DNA from: Amycolatopsis roodepoortensis
GTDB taxonomy: Bacteria > Actinomycetota > Actinomycetes > Mycobacteriales > Pseudonocardiaceae
Direction of reading: 5' to 3'
DNA length: 64,000 nt
Assembly (NCBI RefSeq): GCF_014873915.1
Contig: NZ_JADBEJ010000008.1
Coordinates: 682,001-746,000, forward strand
Shown here: positions 1 to 6,648 of the stretch, piece after piece
Numbering within the stretch: the first letter of the stretch is position 1
Layout: each line of letters opens with the position of its first letter
Notes under the pieces: model-generated
What the model was told of the DNA's origin: nothing
The model's database searches: none
The model's input: the letters and a program-made list of their open reading frames with translations, nothing else
Made by a program: the position numbers and the translations under genes

Positions 1-539
1 CGGTCGTAGCCGCGTTCGAACTGGACGTCGTCCCAGCGCATCGGCGAGGAATGATGACCGGAGGAGGACACCGAGACGACGCGGGCACCGCCTGCCGCCT
101 TCAGCGCGGGCCAGAGCCTGCTCACCAGGGCGTGGTGGCCGAGGTGGCAGATCGCGAAATGCGATTCCCAGCCGGGTCCGACCCGCCGCTCCGGCGCGGC
201 CATGATCCCGGCGTTCGCGATCAGCAGGTCGACCGGCCGGCCGGTGGCGAGGAACCGGCGAGCGAAGGCCTCGACGCTCGCCAGATCGGCGAGGTCGAGC
301 TCGTCGACCTCGGTGCCGGAGATCCCGGCGAGCGCCGCCTCGGCGTCGGCCGGGCGGCGAGCGGGGACGACCACGTGCGCGCCCGCGTTTGCCAGTGCGC
401 GCGTGGTTTCCAGGCCCAGCCCCGAATAGCCGCCGGTGACGAGGGCGAGCTTGCCGGAGAGGTCGATTCCGTCCAGTACTTCGGCGGCGGTGCTGCGCGC
501 GCCGAAACCGGAGCCGATCTTGTGTTGTGCGTTGGTCAT
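1..539 (-). CDS. Short-chain dehydrogenase/reductase, 3' end outside window
   Basis: Partial: starts with ATG at 539 on the minus strand and runs off the left edge. The translated N-terminus (MTNAQHKIGSGFG...) is followed by the Rossmann motif TGGYSGLGLETTRAL (TGxxxGxG), then LDLADLASV and NAGIMAAPE (the NAG motif), and VSSSGHHSS containing the active-site Ser. The catalytic YxxxK would lie beyond the edge. The family uses NAD(P)H to oxidise or reduce small alcohols and ketones in the cytoplasm; the substrate cannot be told. It is divergent from a MerR-family gene at 593, with a MerR-type promoter between them, so it is very likely that regulator's target. The start codon lies about 7 bases after the predicted -10, suggesting leaderless translation. 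Confidence 0.9.
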   Translation of the reverse strand, partial: MTNAQHKIGSGFGARSTAAEVLDGIDLSGKLALVTGGYSGLGLETTRALANAGAHVVVPARRPADAEAALAGISGTEVDELDLADLASVEAFARRFLATGRPVDLLIANAGIMAAPERRVGPGWESHFAICHLGHHALVSRLWPALKAAGGARVVSVSSSGHHSSPMRWDDVQFERGYD

Positions 540-546
540 GGGGCGG

Positions 547-577
547 ACGCTAGGAGCTAGAGGGCGCTCTAGGTCAA
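547..577 (-). promoter_or_regulatory. MerR-type promoter/operator with 19-bp spacer driving the SDR
   Basis: On the minus strand a -35 TTGACC (577-572) and a -10 TAGCGT (552-547) are separated by 19 bp. The spacer overlaps a perfect inverted repeat CTAGAG-GGCG-CTCTAG (557-572). An over-long spacer carrying a dyad is the hallmark of promoters that MerR-family proteins activate by DNA untwisting. The MerR gene starts 16 bp from the -35. Confidence 0.75.
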
Positions 578-592
578 CAGGCTATCGTCGCT

Positions 593-988
593 GTGGTGAC
601 GGAACTCGCGATCGGCCAGGTCACCGCCCGGACGGGCCTCAGCGTGCACGCGCTTCGCTTCTACGAGAAGGAAGGGCTGCTCGCGGCGCCGGTGAAACGG
701 GACGCGGGCGGCCGCCGCGTGTACACCGAGCAGGACGTCGATTGGCTGGTGAACTGCACGAAGTTCCGGGCGTCCGGGATGCCGCTCGCCACCATCCGCG
801 AATTCGCCGGACTCGTCCGGCAGGGGCCGGGAAACGAGGAAAAGCGGCTGGAGCTGCTGCGGGAACACCAGAAGACCGTGCGGAACCGGATCGCCGAACT
901 GGCCGATTGCCTGGAGCTGATCAGCCGGAAGGTCGAGATCTACGAGGAGCATGTCGCGCGGGGGACGGCGGACGGGCTCTGGCGCTAG
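593..988 (+). CDS. MerR-family transcriptional regulator
   Basis: 131 residues, GTG start. The N-terminal winged helix reads IGQVTARTGLSVHALRFYEK, the typical MerR signature, followed by GGRRVYTEQDVDWL and a C-terminal coiled coil (about 85-125, rich in Glu/Arg/Leu). It has no Cys-rich metal site, so it resembles the small-molecule/redox-responsive MerR proteins that sit next to oxidoreductases. It is divergent from the SDR gene, and the palindromic 19-bp-spacer promoter between them is its likely operator. The effector is unknown. Confidence 0.88.
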   Translation: MVTELAIGQVTARTGLSVHALRFYEKEGLLAAPVKRDAGGRRVYTEQDVDWLVNCTKFRASGMPLATIREFAGLVRQGPGNEEKRLELLREHQKTVRNRIAELADCLELISRKVEIYEEHVARGTADGLWR

Positions 989-1024
989 CCGTCACGTTTC
1001 GCGCGGCGATCTCGTCACAGGGAC

Positions 1025-1402
1025 ATGACCACGAAACTCGCCAGGTTCACGGACCAGAAGACGGTTCTGCTGAAGACTTTCAAGCGGGACGGGACGCCCA
1101 TCGGGACACCGGTCAACATCGCCGTCGAAGGGGATCACGCGTACATCCGTACGTATGACGCGGCGTGGAAGGCCAAGCGCTTGCGGAACGATCCGCGGAT
1201 CGAGATCGCCCCGTCGACGTTTCGCGGCACTCCGACCGGGGAGCCGGTGCGCGGACGTGCCCGTCTGCTCGAAGGTGAAGAGGCCCGGCACGCGGCCGCC
1301 CTCCTGGCCGGGAAGCATCGGCTCCTGCACGGCTTCTTCGTCCCGCTCGTACACCGGCTGAAGAAGTACAAGACGCTCCATTACGAGGTCCGGCTCGATT
1401 AG
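1025..1402 (+). CDS. PPOX-class F420-dependent oxidoreductase (split beta-barrel)
   Basis: 125 residues. The sequence matches the small actinobacterial PPOX/pyridoxamine-oxidase-like family: an N-terminal strand VLLKTFKRDGTPIGTPVNIA, then AYIRTYDAAWKAKRLRNDP and IEIAPSTFRGTPTGEPVRGRARLL, and a C-terminal YEVRLD. Members bind F420 or flavin as dimers and reduce unknown substrates. It lies 36 bp after the MerR gene on the same strand and may be cotranscribed. The start ATG follows a CAGGGAC stretch. Confidence 0.85.
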   Translation: MTTKLARFTDQKTVLLKTFKRDGTPIGTPVNIAVEGDHAYIRTYDAAWKAKRLRNDPRIEIAPSTFRGTPTGEPVRGRARLLEGEEARHAAALLAGKHRLLHGFFVPLVHRLKKYKTLHYEVRLD

Positions 1403-1508
1403 AGTCCACAATGGACAGACATTGCCACCCGATCGGTGCAACGTTTCGCCTGGCGATGGGCGTGAGCGGCCCTTAAGCTTTGCCGCTTGTGACCTGCGAG
1501 GTGAGACG

Positions 1509-2495
1509 ATGAGGTCCTTCGGTGCGGTGGATCCGATCAAGCTCGCGCTCGCCGGGCTCACCACGATGGCCCTCGGGATGGCGGCGGCGCTCAACGCCGA
1601 CGCGTTGCCGGTCATCGGTGGCGGCACCACCTATTCCGCCGAATTCTCCGACGCGGGCGGGCTGCGGGCGGACAACGACGTCCGGATCGCCGGGGTGAAG
1701 GTCGGCAAGGTGTCCGAGATCGACCTCGAAGGTGACCGCGTGCTCGTGTCGTTCCGGGTGAAGGACGCCTGGGTCGGTGACGCCACGAGCGCGTCCATTC
1801 GGATCAAGAACGTGCTGGGGCAGAAGTACTTGGCGCTCGATCCGCACGGCGAAGCGGTCCTCGATCCCGGAGATCCCATTCCGCTGCGGCGGACCACCGC
1901 GCCGTATGACGTTCTTGAAGCGTTTCGGGATTTGTCGAAAACCGTCGACGCCATCGATGTCGGCCAGCTCGCGAAAAGCTTCGACACAATTTCGGCGACC
2001 TTCGCCGATACGCCCGCCGACGTCCGCTCGGCGCTGGACGGGATCTCGAAACTGTCCGGCACCATCGCCTCCCGCGACCGGCAGCTCCGGACGCTGCTCG
2101 CGAACACCCGGCAGGTGTCGCAGACCCTCGTCGACCGCGACACCGAGGTCCAGCGGCTGATCCAGGACGGCAACGCGCTGCTGCGCGCGATCTCCACCCG
2201 GCAGCAGGCCATCAAGGATCTGCTCGACGGATCGAAACGGCTCGCGACCGCGCTCGACGGCATCATCGCCGACAACGACGGCCAGCTCGGGCCGGTCCTC
2301 GAACAACTCGACCGGCTGACGTCGATGCTCCAGCGCAACCAGGATTCGCTGGCGAAGGGGATCGCCGCGTTCGCCCCGGCGATCCGGGTGCTCACCAACG
2401 TCGCGGGCAACGGACGCTGGATCGACGGCTACCTGTGCGGTCTGGTGCTGCCCACCTTCGGGCCGCTCAACGAAAAGGGCTGCTTCGACTCGTGA
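1509..2495 (+). CDS. Solitary MCE-family protein
   Basis: 328 residues from ATG 1509, chosen over upstream starts because it follows GAGGTGAG and leads straight into a membrane helix (LALAGLTTMALGMAAALN). The MCE domain spans about residues 40-120 (YSAEFSDAGGLRADNDVRIAGVKVGKV; IKNVLGQKYLALDP), followed by a long helical region with SRDRQLRTLLANTRQVSQTLVDR repeats and a C-terminal domain ending near a Cys. MCE proteins form envelope lipid-transport assemblies, normally as six-gene operons with YrbE permeases. Here the gene is alone, with no yrbE or other mce nearby, so its partners must be encoded elsewhere if it functions. Confidence 0.85.
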   Translation: MRSFGAVDPIKLALAGLTTMALGMAAALNADALPVIGGGTTYSAEFSDAGGLRADNDVRIAGVKVGKVSEIDLEGDRVLVSFRVKDAWVGDATSASIRIKNVLGQKYLALDPHGEAVLDPGDPIPLRRTTAPYDVLEAFRDLSKTVDAIDVGQLAKSFDTISATFADTPADVRSALDGISKLSGTIASRDRQLRTLLANTRQVSQTLVDRDTEVQRLIQDGNALLRAISTRQQAIKDLLDGSKRLATALDGIIADNDGQLGPVLEQLDRLTSMLQRNQDSLAKGIAAFAPAIRVLTNVAGNGRWIDGYLCGLVLPTFGPLNEKGCFDS

Positions 2496-2500
2496 TGGAA

Positions 2501-2601
2501 GGCGTATCTCGCGTGATTGGAGCCGTAACTCGCGTGATCAGAGGCGGAACACACGAGTTACGCCTTCAATCACGCGAGATACGCCTCTGATCACGCGAGT
2601 T
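2501..2601. repeat. Interleaved inverted-repeat cluster between convergent genes
   Basis: Two perfect inverted repeats are interleaved: arm A 2501-2518 with A' 2568-2585 (18 bp), and arm B 2527-2546 with B' 2582-2601 (20 bp). All arms share the core CTCGCGTGAT and flanking GGCGTA/GAGGCG. A further degraded unit is at 2552-2565. The A-B-A'-B' order would allow mutually exclusive or pseudoknotted folds in RNA. It fills almost the whole space between the mce stop and the convergent gene ending at 2607, so it may act as a bidirectional terminator. Confidence 0.8.
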
Positions 2602-2606
2602 GCGTG

Positions 2607-3017
2607 TCAGGGCTTCGTCCGCCGCAACCAGTACAACCCGATCACCGGAAGCACCAACGGGATGAAGAGGTATCCCTGGCCGTAGACCGACCACACGGTG
2701 GCGTGCGGGAAGGCCTCGCGGTCGAAGAGGCTGAAGGTGCCGATGGTCAGCACGCCGACCAGTTCGACGGCGCAGGCGACCAGTGCGATCCGCCACCAGC
2801 CCGCGCCGCGGCGGGCCAGCGCGACGGTGGCCAGGAGATAGACGAGGGCCGCGAACGCGGAGAGGGCGTAGGCCAGCGGCGCTTCGTGGAACTTGGTGCT
2901 GATCTGCACGGCGGCGCGTGAGGTCGCCGCCAGCGCGAAGATCGCGTACACGGCGACCAGGATCCGTCCCGGCCCGGAAGCCTTGTCCACCGTCTTCTCC
3001 TCGGTTTTCTCACGCAC
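2607..3017 (-). CDS. Small membrane protein, function unknown
   Basis: 136 residues, GTG start at 3017. After a charged N-terminus (REKTEEKTVDKASG) it has four predicted membrane segments: ILVAVYAIFALAATSRAAV, LAYALSAFAALVYLLATVAL, ALVACAVELVGVLTIGTF and YLFIPLVLPVIGLYWL. It overlaps the upstream membrane-protein gene by 8 bp, so the two are probably translationally coupled and may form a complex. I do not recognise a characterised family. Confidence 0.75.
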   Translation of the reverse strand: MREKTEEKTVDKASGPGRILVAVYAIFALAATSRAAVQISTKFHEAPLAYALSAFAALVYLLATVALARRGAGWWRIALVACAVELVGVLTIGTFSLFDREAFPHATVWSVYGQGYLFIPLVLPVIGLYWLRRTKP

Positions 3018-3375
3018 TGGCGCCCGCCCAGACCTCGTGCAGCCGCAGCACCATCACCGGGATCGCGAGACAGGCGATGCCGAGGATCACGGTGCTCGAC
3101 CGGGTGCGCTCGGCCAGCGCCCAGACCGTCCCGAGCGGGAGTACGACGAGGCAGCCGATCAGGTAGGCGAGATAGGTGGCCATGCTGCCGGGGTTGCCGC
3201 CGCCGATCAGCAGCACGACCCCGATCACGAGCTGGGCCACCAGCAGGACCTCGACCACGGCGAGGCCGGCGAGCAGCGCGTTGTCCGGCAGTTTCTTACG
3301 CGCGGCCTGGACGAAACTCCACGCCGCGACCAGCGTCGCGCAGATCGCGACGGTCACCGCGAAGCCTGTGATCAC
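3010..3375 (-). CDS. Small membrane protein, partner of the downstream gene
   Basis: 121 residues, GTG start with AAGGAGG upstream. It has four hydrophobic segments (AVTVAICATLVAAWSFV, LLAGLAVVEVLLVAQLVIGVV, TYLAYLIGCLVVLPLGTVWAL, STVILGIACLAIPVMVL). It is the first gene of a two-gene operon with 2607-3017. Function unknown; size and topology resemble small actinobacterial integral membrane proteins of no assigned role. Confidence 0.75.
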   Translation of the reverse strand: MITGFAVTVAICATLVAAWSFVQAARKKLPDNALLAGLAVVEVLLVAQLVIGVVLLIGGGNPGSMATYLAYLIGCLVVLPLGTVWALAERTRSSTVILGIACLAIPVMVLRLHEVWAGASA

Positions 3376-3627
3376 GTCGGCCTCCTTACCTGCTCCACCG
3401 GCGACAACGTACCTCCGGGCGGATCACCGCCGGCGGGCGACCGGCAGGGTGCGTGGCGGGCGCCACGCACCGGCGCACTGGTCCAGACCTCGGGTGAATA
3501 GATCACGAAGCGCGTTCGGTTGGCGCTCTGTCAATTCGGTCGCGCGTTTTTGTGTTGGCCACCTGGACCAGGGATTACCTCGCCGGTTCGTTCCTGTTAC
3601 ACACCGACCGGGTGGTTGAAATACGAG

Positions 3628-3655
3628 TTGATCTCACGCTGGGTACCCCTACCAT
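3628..3655 (+). promoter_or_regulatory. Candidate promoter of the lanthipeptide operon
   Basis: In the 426-bp gap (3376-3801) before lanKC I see a TTGATC (3628-3633) and a TACCAT (3650-3655) 16 bp apart, with a small dyad TACC-ATTC-GGTA over the -10. The rest of the gap is of mixed composition, with A/T-rich tracts near 3745, and holds no gene I can support. A RamR-type activator, if used, is not encoded next to this operon. Confidence 0.35.
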
Positions 3656-3801
3656 TCGGTAGATTTCGAATTCACGTCCCTGAACAGCCCATCCGAACCC
3701 CCGATATGGCGGATTGGCCGTTCGGGGTCCGGCGGGTGGAATATTCTCCATCGCGATGGTGCACATGGCCCATCCGATTGGTGCCAAGGAGGGGGCGCTC
3801 G

Positions 3802-6354
3802 ATGGACGTCCGGTACGAAGCGTATTGCTTCGCCGATCCACTGTTCTTCGATGAGCAGCGGGAAACCGGGGACGCCGCCGACGATTTCGCCTCCCTGCTG
3901 CCGGCACCCGAGGCGGGCTGGCGCACCGGAGTGCGCGGAGTGTGGCGGCTGTTGCATCCGGTTGCTCGAAACCTTCCCTTGCAGGGCTGGAAAATCCACG
4001 TTTCCGCAGGTTTGGGCAACGCCGAGCGGGTGCTCGTGAAGGTGCACGAGCATTGTGTCGAGCACGACGTGTCCTACAAGCATCTCCGGTCGCGGAGCAC
4101 CCTGCTGGCAAGGAATTCGAAATACGCTCCGCGTGACGGAAGCGGTAAGTTACTGACTCTTTATCCGGCTGACAACAACGAGCTCGAGCGCGTTCTCGCC
4201 GAGTTGTCGGCGAAGCTCGACGGTGAGCCGGGGGCTTACATTCTCAGTGATCTTCGGTATGGTGCCGGGCCGCTCTACGTCCGCTACGGCGGATTCGCCG
4301 AGCAATGGGTCGAACTCGACGGCAAGCGGGTCCTCGCGGTGCGCAAGCCGGACGGGACGCTGGTCCCGGACAAACGCGAGCCGACCTTCTCCGTCCCCGA
4401 CTGGGTGACGATTCCGGAGTTCCTCGCGCCTCATCTCGCGGCTCGCAAGAGCGGCGGCGCGGATCAGTTCCCCTATCAGGTGAAGAGCTCGCTGCACTTC
4501 TCCAACGGCGGCGGCGTGTACCTCGCCGACCGGAAGACCGACGGCGAACGGGTGGTCCTCAAGGAGGCGCGGCCGTTCGCCGGCCTGGACCGCGACGAGG
4601 TCGACGCCGTCGAACGTCTCCGCCGCGAGCACGAGGTGCTGGAGCGGTTGAAGGGCATCGACGGCATCCCCGCCACCTACGACCGCTTCACCGTCTGGGA
4701 GCACCACTTCCTGGCGATGGAGTTCATGCCCGGCGTCTCGCTCGGCAACTGGCTCGCCCGCAATTACCCGCTCACCAGGCGCGACACCACCGAGGCCGAC
4801 ATCGCCGCGTACACCGAACGCGCGCTGGCGCTGGTCCGGCGGGTGGAGGCGATGGTCGGTGAGGTGCACGGCCGCGGGATCGTCTTCGGCGACCTGCACT
4901 CGCTGAACATCCTGGTCGACGAAGACACCGAAGACACCGACACGGTCTCGCTGATCGACTTCGAGATGGCGGCCGACGTCGAAAGCGGCAAACGGCCCGC
5001 CCTCGGCGCGCCCGGCTTCCGCGCCCCGCGGGACCGGAACGGCTTCGAGGTCGACCAGTACGCGCTCGCCGTCCTGAAACTGTGGATCTTCCTGCCGCTC
5101 ACCACGCTCCTCGAACTCGCCCCGGCGAAGCTGCGCGGGCTCGCGGACTTCGTCCAGCAGCGCTTCGACGTCCCGGAGGGTTACGCCGACTCGATCGTCG
5201 CCGAGCTCGCGCCCAGGGACGTGCCGCCGCTGACGAGCGCGACCGAGCTGGACCAGGACAAGCCGGACTGGGCGCTGGTGCGCAAGCAGATCACCGAGGC
5301 GATCCTCGCCAGCGCGACCCCCGAGCGCACCGACCGGCTCTTCCCCGGCGACATCGAGCAGTTCCGCGTCGGCGGAGCGTGCTTCGGCTACGGCGCGGCC
5401 GGCGTCCTCTACGCACTGAAAGCGACCAGCGGCGAGCGTCACCGGGAGCACGAGCGCTGGCTGCTGGACTCGATCCGCCGCGAACCCCCGGGACGTCCGG
5501 GTTTCTACGACGGCTCGTACGGGATCGCGTACGTCCTCGAAGAACTCGGATACCGGGACGAGGCCACCAAGCTGCTGTCGGCGTCGGCGACGCTGGTCGA
5601 GCAGACCACCGACCACGGCCTGGAAGGCGGCCTGTCCGGGATCGGGCTCACCCAGCTGCACTTCGCGGTGTCCCGCAAGGACAACGAGTTCGGCAGGCAG
5701 GCGCTCGCCACCGCCGTCCGGCTCGCCGAAGCGCTCGAAACCGCCGCCCCTCCCGGAGACTTCGGCAGGGCCGGGCTGCTCAACGGCTGGTCCGGCCCGG
5801 CGCTGCTGTTCGTGCGGCTGTTCGAGCGCACCCGCGAAGAGGGCTGGTTGTCCTTCGCGGACCAGGCGCTGGAGCGGGACATCGAGGAGTGCGTCGAGTC
5901 CGACGACGGCTCGCTGCAGGTCCGCGACGGCGAGACCCGGACGTTGCCCTACGTGGGTGTCGGCAGCGCCGGGATCCTCATGGTCGCCGAGGAGCTGGCG
6001 AAGCACCGTCCCGACGCGAAGGCGCTGAAGAGCCTTCCCGGCCTGCGTGAAGCGTGCCGCGGCGAGTTCGTCATCCACCCTGGTCTGCTGTTCGGCCGAG
6101 GGGGGCTGATGACCGCGCTGGCCATGGGCGCCGAACCGGACCAGCGGGTCCGCGACGCCATCGACCTGCATCTTTCCCGGCTCGCCTGGTACGCGGTGCC
6201 GTACAAGGGCGGCCTGGCGTTCCCCGGCAACCAGCTGCTGCGGCTGTCGATGGACGTCGTCACCGGCGGCGCGGGCGTCCTGCTCGCACTGGCCACCACC
6301 CTGGACGGGAAGGCCGCGCTGCCCTTCCTGTCCTCCCGAACTGCTGTCCAGTGA
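3802..6354 (+). CDS. lanKC: Class III lanthipeptide synthetase (LanKC / RamC type)
   Basis: 850 residues from ATG 3802, preceded by a strong AAGGAGGGGG. The domain order is that of class III enzymes. An N-terminal OspF-like lyase domain (about 1-220; LQGWKIHVSA is the conserved strand with its Lys) is followed by a Ser/Thr kinase domain (about 225-480) with K254, D364 in GDLHSLNIL and D386 in LIDFE, then a LanC-like cyclase (about 500-840) with GGACFGYGAAGVLYAL and YDGSYGIAYVL. The cyclase lacks the Cys-Cys-His zinc ligands of class I/II/IV, so it is LanKC and not LanL. It phosphorylates, eliminates and cyclises Ser/Cys in the neighbouring precursor. Codon 117 (4150-4152) is TTA, rare in such genomes and a possible bldA control point. 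Confidence 0.95.
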   Translation: MDVRYEAYCFADPLFFDEQRETGDAADDFASLLPAPEAGWRTGVRGVWRLLHPVARNLPLQGWKIHVSAGLGNAERVLVKVHEHCVEHDVSYKHLRSRSTLLARNSKYAPRDGSGKLLTLYPADNNELERVLAELSAKLDGEPGAYILSDLRYGAGPLYVRYGGFAEQWVELDGKRVLAVRKPDGTLVPDKREPTFSVPDWVTIPEFLAPHLAARKSGGADQFPYQVKSSLHFSNGGGVYLADRKTDGERVVLKEARPFAGLDRDEVDAVERLRREHEVLERLKGIDGIPATYDRFTVWEHHFLAMEFMPGVSLGNWLARNYPLTRRDTTEADIAAYTERALALVRRVEAMVGEVHGRGIVFGDLHSLNILVDEDTEDTDTVSLIDFEMAADVESGKRPALGAPGFRAPRDRNGFEVDQYALAVLKLWIFLPLTTLLELAPAKLRGLADFVQQRFDVPEGYADSIVAELAPRDVPPLTSATELDQDKPDWALVRKQITEAILASATPERTDRLFPGDIEQFRVGGACFGYGAAGVLYALKATSGERHREHERWLLDSIRREPPGRPGFYDGSYGIAYVLEELGYRDEATKLLSASATLVEQTTDHGLEGGLSGIGLTQLHFAVSRKDNEFGRQALATAVRLAEALETAAPPGDFGRAGLLNGWSGPALLFVRLFERTREEGWLSFADQALERDIEECVESDDGSLQVRDGETRTLPYVGVGSAGILMVAEELAKHRPDAKALKSLPGLREACRGEFVIHPGLLFGRGGLMTALAMGAEPDQRVRDAIDLHLSRLAWYAVPYKGGLAFPGNQLLRLSMDVVTGGAGVLLALATTLDGKAALPFLSSRTAVQ

Positions 6355-6393
6355 GGGCAGCGGACCAAGAGATAACTAGTGAAAGGGAACACC

Positions 6394-6537
6394 ATGGAAC
6401 TGGTTCTCGACCTGCAGGCTCTGGAAACCCCCGAGGTCCTCGAAGGCGGCGGCGGTGGCAGCCACGGCGGCGCGAGCAACCTCAGCCTGCTGGCCTCCTG
6501 CGCCAACAGCACCGTCAGCCTGCTGACCTGCCACTGA
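6394..6537 (+). CDS. Class III lanthipeptide precursor (SapB/AmfS type)
   Basis: 47 residues, too short for most gene callers. The leader contains LVLDLQALE, the conserved LxLQ helix that LanKC recognises, then TPEVLEG, a Gly run and a core beginning near S28. The second core motif S39-TV-S42-LLT-C46 is the canonical S-x2-S-x3-C of labionin/lanthionine rings. The first, S28-NL-S31-LLAS-C36, has one extra residue (x4). Order and size match ramS/amfS (SapB), a surfactant for aerial growth. An AAAGGGA ribosome site lies 6 bases upstream. The product is presumably exported by the two ABC proteins downstream. Confidence 0.92.
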   Translation: MELVLDLQALETPEVLEGGGGGSHGGASNLSLLASCANSTVSLLTCH

Positions 6538-6556
6538 GTCACGGCTGAACACTGAG

Positions 6557-6605
6557 GGCGCGGGAGCGGCACAGGCCAAGTGCGCCGCTCCCGCGCCTTT
6601 ATTTT
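6557..6605 (+). terminator. Hairpin between precursor and transporter genes
   Basis: A perfect 14-bp stem (6557-6570 with 6584-6597, arm GGCGCGGGAGCGGC) has a 13-base loop and is followed by TTTATTTT. It sits 20 bp after the precursor stop. Partial termination here would give far more precursor than transporter mRNA, a common arrangement in RiPP operons. Confidence 0.8.
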
Positions 6606-6648
6606 GCCTTCCGGTTCATCTCGTTGGGATCACGTTGTAAGGAGTGGG

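Noticed and set aside
4150..6171. Long open frame (673 codons) antisense to lanKC
   Set aside because: High-GC genes give long open antisense frames; the sense frame has all LanKC motifs and the antisense product has none.
3802..6354. Class IV (LanL) lanthipeptide synthetase
   Set aside because: The cyclase domain lacks the Cys-Cys-His zinc ligands that class IV needs.
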